64,000 bases of DNA from Seminavis robusta (GCA_903772945.1 CAICTM010000350.1:1-64000), one strand, 5' to 3'. Counted from the first letter of the stretch, positions 29,615 through 40,539 are shown. A program made the numbers and translations. The notes: generated by a model not told the origin, from the letters alone.

Positions 29615-31969
29615 ATGAGATTTTGGCATAGAAGAGCTCGAAGCGCCATTCAAAATGGCGCTGCATGCATCCTCTGTATTCTGATGGCCAGCTTGAGCTT
29701 GACGAGAGCACAAGAATCCGCATCTTCCTATGGCGGATGCCCCATCGACGAGTATTACGGCGGACTCCTGACCAGCCGGGCCGACGGCACTGCCACGGTA
29801 CGAGAGGATGTATCACGTCAAGATTTGGAAGCACTGCTGGAAGAGACTACTCGCCAGGTGCTGCCTTATACCGGCTCGAATGATCGCGATGATGTTTGGA
29901 AGGCATTGATAGATGTAGATGCTGGACAAGAACCGGATACTGTCCGATTGCTCTACCGACAAGTAGATTTTCCCGCTCTACCGCATGGAACAGCATCGAC
30001 TTGGAATCGAGAGCATTTGTGGCCCAAGAGTCGTGGCGTCGAGTACAGCGGCAGCGACTTTACCGATGTGCATCATTTATTTCCGGCCGATTGGAATGTC
30101 AACTCGGCACGCAGCAATCTATTCTTTGGCAGCTGTGGTTTGGTGGAACCCCAATCTTCCTGCAAGTCTCCCGCACACACCGAAGCTGCCAGTGACACAG
30201 AGTCGGATTCTCAAGTCTTTTTGCCGCCTGCCAACGTCCGAGGAGACATTGCCCGGGCCCTCTTCTACATGGATCTCCGGTATTCCAGTAGCACCAACAA
30301 TGGAATCGATTTGGTACTGACCGATTGTCCTTCTCCAAACAATGATAATGAAATGGCCTATCTGAGTCAATTACTGACTTGGCATGTCATGGATCCAGTT
30401 GACGAAGGAGAAAAACAACGCAATCAACGGGTCTGTGAACGCTGGCAAGGAAATCGAAATCCATTTGTCGATTTCCCCGAATTGGCAGAACGATTCCTTG
30501 GCAGTCCCCAAACACCAGCCAATGATGGCACCGGATATCCATCATGTCAACAACAACAACCACAGCCACAACATCCATCCGGAGGTGACACGAATAATAA
30601 CAATGAACCGTCGTCCAGTAATGATGACCCATGCAATGAACTGTCGGCGGGTGACATTTTATTCGTTGGAATGCGCTCGGACAATCCTGATTTAGTGGCC
30701 ATGGTGACCTTTAAAGATTTGCCGGTAGGATTGAGGCTTTATTTGACGGACAATGCCTGGACGGGATCCGACCTTGGAACCAATGAAGGGACGATTCAAC
30801 TCATTGTCACATCGGAGATTGCCTCCGGTGCCGTCTTTGGTTATGGTGGCGCCAGTGGAGAAGATACTTTGTTGTACCAAGGTGATTGGGAAAATGTACA
30901 AGGACAATTCGCACTGTCGGCGTCTGGAGACAGTGTTCTCCTGTATTGTAAAACCAACACGGAACAAGACGAGATTCGATTCCTGGCAGGCCTGGAGAAT
31001 AGCGGCGACGGTTGGGTCGAATCATCCAATCAAGAAAATGACTTTGGAAGCAGTCGATCGGCATTACCGGCGGCATTGGAAGAAAAAGGTACCGTATCAT
31101 TGCCTCATTACGACGACTTTGCATACGTCGGCGCACAAGAAGGATCCGTGGAACAACTGCAGGATCTCTTGACCGACCCTAGCCAATGGAGTGGACACAA
31201 CAACGATGAGGATGACATGGTATTGCCAACATCCTTTGAGATTTCTCTCGCACCCGTGTCCATGACAGAATCCGTGGCTGGTGATGTCATGGTTGTAGCA
31301 GTGACTGCCATTGATCCCGACATGGTGGCATTGGTGGCGCTCGAGCCGCTTCCGGGTGGTACTGAATTGTACATTACCGACAATACCTGGACCGGTTCCA
31401 AGTTCCTCACCAACGAAGGAACTCTCAAGTTGACACTTCCACCCGCAGGCGTTGATGTGGGAAGCATCTTTGGTTATGGTGCCACTTCATTACGGTTCCA
31501 TGATCAATGGCAATCGGAGGGTGGCCGGTTCGCTCTGGCAGAATCGGGAGATTCCATTGTGGTCTACACCAGGGACGGCAACGCAACGAAACACATGGCA
31601 GCCTTTTCGTATGCTGGCGGCGGGTGGAGAGCACCGGGGCTGGCCGACGACCAATACGGTACAGCCGACTCTGTCTTGCCAAAGGAGTTGGAACAAGTTG
31701 GAGCCGTGAGCCTTCCTCGTTTTGAGAGCTACGTCTACAAGGGCCCCACAGATGGTGAAAAGGAGTTTCTACAGAGGCAGCTACAGAACACTAGCAACTG
31801 GCAAGGTTATGATAGCAGTCGAGTGGAGCCACCGCGGGAAGATTTTTCTGTGCAGTCGTCACAGTCATCACCATCTTCTGCCACTTCCACTTGTCCTCTT
31901 TCAAGAAGACAGATCACGAACGTGCTGATGGTTGGGGTTGCCGTTGTGCGACTCCTTGGTTGGTCTTAG
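29615..31969 (+). CDS. Secreted endonuclease I family protein with twin C-terminal domains
   Basis: A 784-aa single-exon protein. The signal peptide is about residues 1-32 (CILCILMASLSLTRAQ). The endonuclease I (EndA/NucM, beta-beta-alpha metal) domain spans about 40-297. It shows STWNREHLWPKSRG, DFTDVHHLFPADWNVNSARSN (here split by one residue from NLFFG), RGDIARALFYMDLRY and LLTWHVMDPVDEGEKQRNQR. After a Gln/Asn-rich linker (~312-340), two related domains of ~180 residues follow, about 344-527 and 555-732. Both carry GD(I/V)..V, LY(L/I)TDN.WTGS, TNEGT, FALA.SGDS and a closing SVLP..LE pattern. The C-terminus is Ser-rich and ends in a short hydrophobic stretch (NVLMVGVAVVRLLGW), possibly a lipid-anchor signal. 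Likely an extracellular or surface DNase, for nutrient scavenging or matrix DNA. Confidence 0.9.
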   Translation: MRFWHRRARSAIQNGAACILCILMASLSLTRAQESASSYGGCPIDEYYGGLLTSRADGTATVREDVSRQDLEALLEETTRQVLPYTGSNDRDDVWKALIDVDAGQEPDTVRLLYRQVDFPALPHGTASTWNREHLWPKSRGVEYSGSDFTDVHHLFPADWNVNSARSNLFFGSCGLVEPQSSCKSPAHTEAASDTESDSQVFLPPANVRGDIARALFYMDLRYSSSTNNGIDLVLTDCPSPNNDNEMAYLSQLLTWHVMDPVDEGEKQRNQRVCERWQGNRNPFVDFPELAERFLGSPQTPANDGTGYPSCQQQQPQPQHPSGGDTNNNNEPSSSNDDPCNELSAGDILFVGMRSDNPDLVAMVTFKDLPVGLRLYLTDNAWTGSDLGTNEGTIQLIVTSEIASGAVFGYGGASGEDTLLYQGDWENVQGQFALSASGDSVLLYCKTNTEQDEIRFLAGLENSGDGWVESSNQENDFGSSRSALPAALEEKGTVSLPHYDDFAYVGAQEGSVEQLQDLLTDPSQWSGHNNDEDDMVLPTSFEISLAPVSMTESVAGDVMVVAVTAIDPDMVALVALEPLPGGTELYITDNTWTGSKFLTNEGTLKLTLPPAGVDVGSIFGYGATSLRFHDQWQSEGGRFALAESGDSIVVYTRDGNATKHMAAFSYAGGGWRAPGLADDQYGTADSVLPKELEQVGAVSLPRFESYVYKGPTDGEKEFLQRQLQNTSNWQGYDSSRVEPPREDFSVQSSQSSPSSATSTCPLSRRQITNVLMVGVAVVRLLGWS

Positions 31970-32560
31970 CTAGCTTGGTTGTGAGGGTTGCGAGCCCCTA
32001 CTGTTCTTTTTGCTGCCTTGAGTCACTTTTGAGAAGCGTGGAGCCTCTCAGAAGCTTGTTCAAACAGCATAAACCGTAGGACTTTCCATTTGATGATCAC
32101 AAGTAAAATTTAGCCCACTAAGAGACCAGCATTGCGTGCTGGTATGATTTATAGATTCATATGATTGAATTGTGATTTCACACTTGTAGCATTAGTCTAA
32201 TTAGAAGTGTCCCTACATGTGTTTGGGTATCATTATGTTTCTGTTGAAAGCAATGCCTTCCAATGCACTCTTATAGTGACAGCAATGTTTGCTTGTATCA
32301 TTGATTGAAATGCTTACTGCCACGCGTTTGAAAGGACATCGACTTCTACCAACAGCATCACCCGTGTATTCCTTAGTACGGGCTTCCCTCGGATTTGTTT
32401 TCACTGTCAGGGCTCTGCTGGAACAGGATTTCATTCTTCAAGCTTTGATAGCTATAGAACAGAGCACAAATGTCACAGAATAGAAGCAAGCAGCACTTGA
32501 CTGTTAGATACTTCCGGCCATCTTCCTAGATGATTGTTTATGGCATATCTCTTGGTGGAC
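31970..32560. other. Intergenic between convergent genes
   Basis: About 590 bp. A short perfect hairpin, ACCAGCA-TTGCG-TGCTGGT, lies near 32126. No gene seen apart from a possible small extra 3' exon of the next gene. Confidence 0.45.
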
Positions 32561-33043
32561 TTACGCAATTTCCACGCTGGTTGGCCAATATCCCTTTGCC
32601 TTTTTGCTTCGAATTTGCTTGTACAAATCATCCTTCTTGATCCCGATGGGCAATCCCTCCGTTTCAATGACAAGGACTCGCAAAGCCTTGAGATCGCCTG
32701 CCAGTGCTTCTTCGTTTTCACCCTCACTTAGCAGCTTGTCCACTGCATCGATGAATTTCTTCTTCTGAGCGAGTTGCACCCGTCTGAATTCAGCAGCCTT
32801 GGCTTCATTGGCCTTGAATTCATCTGTAGGTTCTGTCAAGTACATGGGACGTGGCTCGGCATTGGCTGAAGCAAGCGGCAAAAAAACGGCAGCTGCCCCT
32901 ACTGCCAGCCATTGTCTACGAGAATGAGCCTCCAATGCAGTGGAAGTGGAGGTTGACACAATGCTTGGTTCCGTGGGAACGACAAAGCCGCTCACCGAGG
33001 AGCATGTGAGGGTCAATGCCAGAGCGAGAGTTGGAAGTTTCAT
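32561..33043 (-). CDS. Thylakoid-lumen protein with twin-arginine signal
   Basis: 160 aa from MKLPTLALAL (33043); the ATG at 33082 adds 13 basic residues. Three targeting parts are visible. First is a signal peptide (LALALTLTCSSVSG) with FVVP at the cleavage point. Then comes a Ser/Thr-rich transit region. Last is a twin-arginine thylakoid signal, SRRQWLAVGAAAVFLPLASANA, ending in ANA before EPRPMYL. The mature ~100 residues are small and helical (AKAAEFRRVQLAQKKKFIDA, then KGYWPTSVEIA). This resembles small lumenal photosystem II-associated proteins, but I cannot assign a specific subunit. The stop TAA overlaps a good donor (GC|GTAAGT). An acceptor (ATCTAG) lies 40 bp on, giving a slightly longer alternative end. 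Confidence 0.85.
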   Translation of the reverse strand: MKLPTLALALTLTCSSVSGFVVPTEPSIVSTSTSTALEAHSRRQWLAVGAAAVFLPLASANAEPRPMYLTEPTDEFKANEAKAAEFRRVQLAQKKKFIDAVDKLLSEGENEEALAGDLKALRVLVIETEGLPIGIKKDDLYKQIRSKKAKGYWPTSVEIA

Positions 33044-33833
33044 CTTTGTCGTTGTCCTTATCCTATCTTTCTTCAGCTGCATCCAAGTTGTGCCAGCTAC
33101 ACCTGTATTCTGTCAGATTTTGGTTGCCTGATGAGTCGAGTCAAAGCAGAAGACATCTTTGGCATCAGAGCCCCACAAGGTAGTATCTCAGTTTCCGTAT
33201 CTTCTCGAACGGGGCTTCAATTGCCACAACGTCATCGATTTCAGCCATTAGCGTTAGAGATGTAAATTTCCCAAGTTCCCTGAAGAGGTGCGGTCACAGT
33301 TGCTGCGAAACGGCGGTTCGTGTGCTCAAAGCAATTTTTTCAGTCAACTGCAGAGGGATCTGGCCTTCCCCTACTTTTTGACAAGCTACCGTATGGTGTG
33401 CACCGGTACGAGCGTACGCCCAAGACTTAGACCCTTGCGAAGTCCTGTTCCTGGTCCTCGCCAGTTCTCGCATGGTACCTGGTACTGGTACAGGCCAAAA
33501 CGTCGGTTTCAAACCAATGCGGTGGCAGACCAAAATAGAGCAAGCAAAACAACAGGACCCTCAAGCAGAGTATTCACGATGAAGCAGTTTTGCTCTTGGA
33601 TACACTACATGAAAACGTAATGGGTTTTCTACTTGTCTCCTCAGTTGCCAAAATGCATCGCCAAAGTGGAGATCCAAGCTGACGAGAGCAACACGGTGTC
33701 AAATATTTCGAAGCTGGTTCCCGTAGCAGAGCCAAGGAATTCGTTTAAAGGTGCGAAATCTCGTGACTCTGCCGTGTATCTTTCTTTTGCCTCGAAAGCG
33801 CCACACCAAAGGTAAGTCCAACCTGGCTACTCA
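33044..33833. other. Intergenic, nothing recognised
   Basis: About 790 bp, including the upstream side of the lumen protein with ATGAGTCGAGTCAAAG at 33131. Short frames only. Confidence 0.5.
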
Positions 33834-35465
33834 CTAGCCACTGGCATCTTGGCAAAACACCTTTCGAAGCATGTCACAAGTTAGTTTCCGCTCCGTTCGT
33901 TCCAATGTTTCAAAATTGGTTTCCAACAGTCCAAACTTGGGCCGATATCCTTCTGCCCATTCAAAGTTGTCCATCAACGTCCAGATCAAATATCCACGAA
34001 TATCAACGGCTTTCGTGTTGTTATCGTTGTTGCTGTTATTCATGAGATTGTACATGGCTCTTAGAATGGCGGCAATGTATCGCACTCGTTTGGTATCCGT
34101 CGTATCCGCTGTCCCTGATTCTGTAATGATGATGGGTACATTCGGGTATCGATCCGCCAATATTCGAAGCAACCGTTCCATACTGGAGGGTGTAAGGTCC
34201 CATCCCATTTCGTTCTTTTCAAAATTGGCAATGGCAGTGGCTCGTAGTTCCATTCCCACGACGGGCAAGGCAATGAACATGTCCGTAGGAGACGCTTGTT
34301 GCGGTGTACTAGTAGTAGAGCCACGAGTCCGACCAAACTGAACATAGGAACGATAGTAATGATTGACTCCAATCCAATCGGCACTTCCCTTGAGGTTGGC
34401 AATGTCGTCGTTCCATCCTGCGAGCAGTGCGGCAATATGAAACGGAAAGGGAAAGAGTGGGAACCGTCCCGCATGCTGTTGAGAAAAGATGGCATCCAAA
34501 AAGACGAAATTGTAGACATAATTCAAAAAGAGTGACACGATAGTGGAGAGTAGTCGGTTGAGTAACCATGCAAGCAGCGCCAAGGGGGAAGTAGTAGGTA
34601 TTGGATGCTGATTGGAATCAAAGGGTAGAAAGTAGACATGATTGAGTGCCAAGCAAATGACCGGATCTTGTTTTTGGACCACGGCAGAGCTGGCTCTAAT
34701 GGCTGCCGCCGCCAGCGTGTGAGCCACGAGCAGGTGTCTTGCGACTCGTAACATTCCAAAGAGATCATTCACCTTTCCAGGCGGATGAACCCCGGCAATC
34801 CAACCGCAAATGGCATATCCGTTCAACTCATTAATGGTCGTCCAATATCGGCAGTGAGGTGCCAATGCTTGCGTAATGTGAATTACAAATCGTTGAAAGA
34901 ATTGCAGATTGTCTCGGTTCTCCCAACCTTCCTTTTCCACAAACCATGCTGGTTCTGTAAAATGATGCAACGTGACCATTGGCTCAATTCCCGCATCCAC
35001 TAGTTGTTGACACCATGATTGGTATCGTTCCACAGCTGTGGCGTCAAATGAGCCACACGCGGGTTCAATCCGTGACCATTCTACGGAAAATCGATACATC
35101 TTCATGCCCAACTTTTTCATGTGTTCCAAGTCCGTATCAAACATTTCCCATGCCCGACACGCCTTTACGGCGGTTTCGTGATGTTCCACCGTCGGTTGTC
35201 CATCGTGCTGTCGTGTTTTTTGATCTTCCCATCGAGACCAGTTGCAATTCCTCAACCCGCCTTCAATCTGATACGCCGCCGTGGCCGCGCCCCACATAAA
35301 CGTGGGTGGAAACGACAGATCTGACTTGCCTTGTGTTGCTTCTTGTATCGTCAATGGAGTACTCCCGTCCATCCAGAGCTCACCATTATCAGGAGCAGCC
35401 AGTTTCTTCACTGGGAGGGGCCCATAGAGCAAGAAGGTCTTTTGAAAGGAGGAGGTTGATGACAT
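33834..35465 (-). CDS. Glycoside hydrolase family 1 (beta-glycosidase)
   Basis: A 543-aa single-exon protein. GH1 landmarks in order: FPPTFMWGAATAAYQIEGG (52-70), MKMYRFSVEWSRIEP (121-135), EPMVTLHHFTEPAWF (161-175), WTTINELNGYAICGW with acid/base Glu213, WIGVNHYYRSYVQFGR (364-379), PIIITESGTAD with nucleophile Glu449, and GYLIWTLMDNFEWAEGYRPK (491-510). The usual NEP and ENG triplets read NEL and ESG, but both catalytic glutamates are kept. Residues 294-328 form a hydrophobic insertion (LALLAWLLNRLLSTIV, then FLNYVYNFVFLD) unusual for soluble GH1 enzymes, which may associate with membrane. No signal peptide is seen. It probably cleaves beta-glucosides or beta-glucans; specificity is unknown. 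Confidence 0.93.
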   Translation of the reverse strand: MSSTSSFQKTFLLYGPLPVKKLAAPDNGELWMDGSTPLTIQEATQGKSDLSFPPTFMWGAATAAYQIEGGLRNCNWSRWEDQKTRQHDGQPTVEHHETAVKACRAWEMFDTDLEHMKKLGMKMYRFSVEWSRIEPACGSFDATAVERYQSWCQQLVDAGIEPMVTLHHFTEPAWFVEKEGWENRDNLQFFQRFVIHITQALAPHCRYWTTINELNGYAICGWIAGVHPPGKVNDLFGMLRVARHLLVAHTLAAAAIRASSAVVQKQDPVICLALNHVYFLPFDSNQHPIPTTSPLALLAWLLNRLLSTIVSLFLNYVYNFVFLDAIFSQQHAGRFPLFPFPFHIAALLAGWNDDIANLKGSADWIGVNHYYRSYVQFGRTRGSTTSTPQQASPTDMFIALPVVGMELRATAIANFEKNEMGWDLTPSSMERLLRILADRYPNVPIIITESGTADTTDTKRVRYIAAILRAMYNLMNNSNNDNNTKAVDIRGYLIWTLMDNFEWAEGYRPKFGLLETNFETLERTERKLTCDMLRKVFCQDASG

Positions 35466-35751
35466 GTTTGTGTTGGCTACTGTACCACAAGAAGAATGGT
35501 GAGCCTTCTACAGGAAGCTTTGTTGTCAATCAACGCGGAAGGGAGAAGATCAGAAGATCGAAAGATCGAATCTAAAATGAGACAGCAGAGCCGTTTAACT
35601 AAAAGGAGGACTGGGATGCTGTTTTTGTGTCACCCTGCCACCACTCATTTTTCGTCTTCGTCTTCTATCATTTCCAGAGGACAAGCAGCATTGTTAGCAG
35701 ACACCAAGCTTTAGTAGTAATAGGCAGAGAAAGAAAGCATAAAATTTGACC

Positions 35752-36405
35752 ATGGGCCGAAGCGGAGGAAAGAAGCAAAAAGACAAAAAGACCAAGAAGA
35801 CCAAGAAAGGAAATAATGACGACAATAATAACAATGACGGCAGCATGATATGGGTAGATCCCGCCCGAGTACGCTTCCAACATTCTCGCATCCGACCCTA
35901 CTTTTCCGGGTGTGGCCGCAGTGTCCATGAGACGCTCGAGTCCATCCGTCAGGGGGAAATCTTGGCGGCGGATCTACCTCCCATTCAAGTCATTGTGGGT
36001 CCTAACGATACTACTGATAATGATCCTTGGTATTTCTCGCTCAACAATCGACGCTTGTGGGTACTCAAACGATGTCGAGAAGAAGGATTGCTCGAGTCCA
36101 ACAACCATCAAGTACAAGTACGCGTCAGATCGCCCAAAAGCACCGCCGAAGCAGAGCGATACTCGGTGGAAAATTGTGCCCTAGAAGCGAAGCTCATGAA
36201 GGAATCAGCGCCCAGCAGAAACTCAAAAGAACAACCACCAGAAGAAACACCACCACCAAAGAAGCTGGATCAGGGAGAAAATATCTCCAAGGAGATTCCA
36301 CCGTCTATCTTTGGTGCTGCTGACGATGACGAAGACAGTGATGATGACGATTCTGATGATGACGTTATTGTTGCCAGCAAGAATCCATTCAGTGCTCTCC
36401 TCTAG
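35752..36405 (+). CDS. ParB/sulfiredoxin-fold domain protein
   Basis: 217 aa from the ATG in ACCATGGGC (35752). A Lys/Asn-rich N-terminus (GKKQKDKKTKKTKKG) is followed by a ParB/sulfiredoxin-like domain at about residues 30-130: MIWVDPARVRFQHSRIRPYF, VHETLESIRQGEI, LPPIQVIVG, WYFSLNNRRLWVLKRCREEG and VQVRVR. The N-R-R-L-W element corresponds to the phosphate-binding G-x-H/N-R-x-x motif of the fold. The sulfiredoxin catalytic Cys context is not obvious, so enzymatic activity is uncertain. The tail is Pro/Glu-rich then acidic (DDDEDSDDDDSDDD). It lies divergently 286 bp from the GH1 gene. Confidence 0.78.
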   Translation: MGRSGGKKQKDKKTKKTKKGNNDDNNNNDGSMIWVDPARVRFQHSRIRPYFSGCGRSVHETLESIRQGEILAADLPPIQVIVGPNDTTDNDPWYFSLNNRRLWVLKRCREEGLLESNNHQVQVRVRSPKSTAEAERYSVENCALEAKLMKESAPSRNSKEQPPEETPPPKKLDQGENISKEIPPSIFGAADDDEDSDDDDSDDDVIVASKNPFSALL

Positions 36406-38011
36406 CTGCCCAGCTGGCCATTGTTCTGCAGGGAATTGCGATTTCGGTTGGGGATGAAAAAGCACTACAAACAGTACTACCGATGAAGTTAAGTTAGGGT
36501 GTATGGCGCTATTGATTGTCTACAAATCTATCATCAACAATCTGCACCCAACCTTGAAACTACCAAACGGTGGTGGGAGGTACCATTCCAAAGATGCTAC
36601 CATGACGCCACATTGGCCACAAAAGAATGCTTGTGGTTTCCGAATCTGGGTTCTTCTGATGGACAAATTCAATGTGTCAATTCGCAAATCGATGGACTTT
36701 TGATGTGCATCCAAGACTTCTGTACTGCACAAATGGTGGCTCGCCAAGACTCTCTTTGGTCTGCCGGCCTGCAGTGCGGTAGCCCTGTGCCTCTGACGGC
36801 CTCAATCACCTGTGATAATGGGGACAGATAGGCCCCAAGATTAGGTTTGCATACGAAGGGGTTGGGATCTAAGGCAGTTCTGTTCAACTAGCAAAACAAA
36901 CGGCGAAAATGAAAGTAACTGGGATCCATTTCAGTTCTGCTCGGGCAATACAAAGGAAAAGGAACTAAAACCGTGCCGTTCAGCATTCTCTGTTGGTCGA
37001 TGGGTCCTTGGCCTGTGGTGGCATGGCATATCCGTTCGCCACACTATGCCAACACCAACACCAGCAACATACTGGTTAGTGGAGTCCGCAGCTCGGGTCG
37101 TTTGCAAAGCAAACTAAATTACCAGGAGCTACGTTTATTCCCGTCCTGGATTAGCAGTTGCCAGCTAATGATACCGGTAGCATGGCTGGAAATCGGCTCC
37201 TTATTATTACCCCACACTGTCGCTACCCGTCAGCTGCTGTCCCCAAGAGCCTGGCCAGCATCTAGCTAGATAGTAGCTCCGGTTGGCGTGAATTTAGAGA
37301 AGTCCGTTGCAAGTCAAAGTACTGGCAATGGAAATCCCATGCCTTTGAGCCCAACTAAACGCTGTCAAAAACAGCTCAGTCGCCTCGAAGAGAGATTCTC
37401 AGCGATTTTCTACTACCAGGTACCTATTGCTCCTAGCTAGCTGGGCTAGCTAGCGAAGATGCGCGTAATGTAGAGCTACACTCAGATAGAATCGAATCTG
37501 ATGAGCTCTAGCTAGCTAGACTCTATCTGATGTGAGTTGCCACGGAATGTGGAAATCAGGAATTCCCAAGAACCGCCCCAAAGCGGGGCCTCGCAGCGGT
37601 TCGGTAGCAGGCACCGGAACCGATCCGTGCTATATGCATGGGTCTGTACTGTACCACGGTACAGGTACCAGTATGAACGTAAAAACCAAAAAAGCGAACA
37701 CAAGGGTTCTCGTAGAACACGAGTCACAAAGTGGCCAAAAGAGGCTTCCCGAGAAGCATTTCGTAAAATTCGGAAAAATGCTCCTCGGTGGCAACTGAGG
37801 TGACGGGGTGACATCAGCTTCCTGTATCTCTTTGGGCATCTCATTTTCTCGCAAAGACGTCTATCTTTTCCTGTATTGACACCCAACTAAACTGGCACGG
37901 GCTCACTTGACAGCAGCAGCGAATTGAATTCTATTGCCAAATAACCATATCTATTCTATCAGCACCTACCACTCAGCACTGTTATTGCAAGGCTACTAGA
38001 GAAGCACAAGC
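36406..38011. other. Gene-poor interval
   Basis: About 1.6 kb upstream of the ABC transporter. Open frames here have no recognisable product. GCTAGCTAG runs lie near 37435-37460 and 37508-37520. Confidence 0.5.
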
Positions 38012-40539
38012 ATGGAGAGCAAGAAGGGTCGAATGTGGGAGGATGTGGTTCCCCACAACAACATTGATGTTGACACCTTACTCCGCGAGGACACCGAAGA
38101 ATTCATGAAGGAAGACGAAATTGGAATGAATGGCGTACCGGTAGTTTTCGCTGATGTCGAAGAGGTAGAAGAGCCAATCAAAGAAGCCCCGATCAACGAT
38201 GGACCGATGGTGGCTCCCTTCAAGGATAAGAAGGATGCCAGATTGCACTGGGAGAATGTTGAGTTGACATTTGACAAGGGCGGGAAGACGGATAAGTTCA
38301 CCATTTTGAATGGCGTATGGGGTGAAGCGCCACAAGGAGAAGTCTCGGCAATCATGGGCCCCAGTGGCAGTGGGTGAGTCGAGTGTATTTGTCGGTTGCT
38401 TGGTATTATTAGTTTGGGTATCTGTCTGGATTGGGTTCTCATCGTTCCCACGCATACCGGTATCACAGAAAAACGTCCTTATTGAATGTGTTATCTGGGC
38501 GAATGACCAGTTCCACGGCCTTTGTCACTGTGAATGCAGAGCAGGTGACTTGGAATGGTCGCAAGCTTGATGTTACCGCATTGGCCACAAGGCAGACGTT
38601 TGCCTTTGTGGCACAAGATGACAGTCTACCTATTACGGCGACACCTCGAGAGGCAATCATGTTCAGTGCCCGGCTGAGGTTGGAAAAGGATAAAACGGAA
38701 GAAGAATTGGTGGAAATTACAAACAAAATGTTGGATGAATTGCATCTGGATTCTTGCGCGGATACTATTGTTGGAGGTTAGCCTTTTGCTTGCATGCAAT
38801 GATGACAACCATCGTATTTGCTTGCCTAACCGTGTGACTTCTTTTCGTTGATCCAAAGGTGCCTTGCTCAAGGGAATCTCGGGAGGAGAAAGAAAGCGTA
38901 CATCTGTTGGGGTGGAGTTGGTTTGTAAGCCTAAACTTATCTTCCTGGACGAACCTACTTCGGTACGTGATTATGTTGGTCTGATTTTGCGTCCTATTTT
39001 GCGACTTGATTGCCTCACCTGAAGTATCGACGTCTACAGGGGCTAGATAGTTTCAATGCGTTAGAATTGGTCCAGGTCCTCAAAGATGTGGCTTTGGAAG
39101 AAAGCGCGTCCGTCATATTGACCATCCATCAGGTACGAGTTTTTGCGACATGAGTGCGTGGTATCTGTTCACGACCTTTTACTGACAGGGGACACGCCAA
39201 CTCAGCCTTCTTCGGAAATTTGGGAGCTCTTTGATCGGCTAACCCTCCTGAACCGAGGAAGGGTCATGTACGAGGGAAGGAGGGATAAGGCGATGCCCAA
39301 ATTTGCTGCTTGTGGATTCCCTCTGCCCCCACAGTACAATCCTGCAGATTGGGTGATGAATGTCGCCCAGACTCAAAAGACTGAACAGCTAGAACAGGCT
39401 GGGTTCTTTCCAATCAACGATTTCTCCACGGATGGCTTAGCAAAGATGCTCAGAGACTCGGAAATCAGTGATGGAATCAGTGATGGGTTCAATTTTGCAT
39501 CTGTGAAACAACAAGACCGCGTGGGCATGGTGGCGCAGACCAAATTCTTGTTTATTCGCGAGATTCAAAACTTCCGCAGGAATGTACATCCTTTGCGAAC
39601 AAGGACGGGAATGACACTGCTCATTGCCTTGTTGGCGGGTGTTCTGTTCTTCGATGCTGCCAAAGCAGATTTCAGCTTGTTGACTTCATTCGTCGATCTA
39701 AATACTGCCTTTGGCGCGCTCTTGCTTGCACTCATGTCCACTATGTTCAGTACGGTGCTACCTGTTTTGGTTTCCTTCCCGGAGGAAAGACCTGTCTTTT
39801 TGAGAGAGTATTCAACCGGATGCTACAGCGTGCCGGCTTACTTCGCCTCTCGCTTCGTCATGGAAGTCTTGGTTACCGCATTCCAAATGACCATTGGGAC
39901 ACTAATCCAGTACTTTATGGTGAGCAACACTGAACGTCGGGGTAAGCAGATACATCCGATCTTCACTTGCCTCCACTGACCTTGGTTGTTCGTTCGTTCA
40001 AGGTGGGATACCAAATGAACTATGGATTGTTTTGGCTTGTGACCTATGTCATGGCGATGACGTCCACTGCTCTGGGAGTGATGATCGGAAGTTCCGTGGC
40101 AGATGCGTCTGTGGCCATCGAGATGTTACCAGCCGTGTTCATGCGTGAGTACCAAAAACCAAGGAGCAAAACCAGGGTAACTGTTCTTTAGTTTTTTGCC
40201 TGTCGCTTGCTCAAACTATGCTGACACTGGCACCCGATATTTCACACGAAAAAAACAGCCCAGATTCTCTTTTCAGGTTTTTTTATTCCAAAGGAGAATA
40301 TGCCAGATTGGCTTTCGTGGTTGACCTACATATACCCTTTGAACTATGCGGTTCGATTGGTGCTTGTTTATGAATTCGGAGACAACTGTGATTCGTTTAT
40401 CTGCGAAGAGCTGTTGAGACGTGTGGATGCCAACAGCGAGGATACGTGGTGGTACTGGCTGATTCTTGTCGCACAATTCTTCTTCTTTCGGTTGTTGGCA
40501 TTGTTCATCCTGCACAGAAAGGCCCAAAAGTTCTACTAG
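38012..40539 (+). CDS. ABCG-family half transporter
   Basis: Seven exons: 38012-38373, 38469-38776, 38859-38962, 39040-39132, 39206-39919, 40003-40144 and 40259-40539. GT-AG phases agree; the third acceptor follows a GTTAGC donor, the weakest site. The product is 667 aa. The nucleotide-binding domain shows Walker A GPSGSG|KTSLLN, Q-loop FVAQDDSLP, signature [15 protein letters not shown], Walker [15 protein letters not shown] and H-loop LTIHQ|PSSEIW. The transmembrane domain follows, with [58 protein letters not shown] and [15 protein letters not shown]. This NBD-TMD order marks the WHITE/ABCG subfamily, which dimerises to export lipids or other hydrophobic compounds. Substrate unknown. Walker A and the H-loop are each split by introns. 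Confidence 0.92.

Noticed and set aside
32126-32146. Perfect 7-bp stem with 5-base loop as a terminator or histone-type 3' element
   Set aside because: Too short to exceed chance in 64 kb, and neither flanking gene is a histone.
36499-37886. Several 60-124-aa frames on both strands upstream of the ABC transporter
   Set aside because: No domain, overlapping in several frames, no splice logic connecting them to the transporter.
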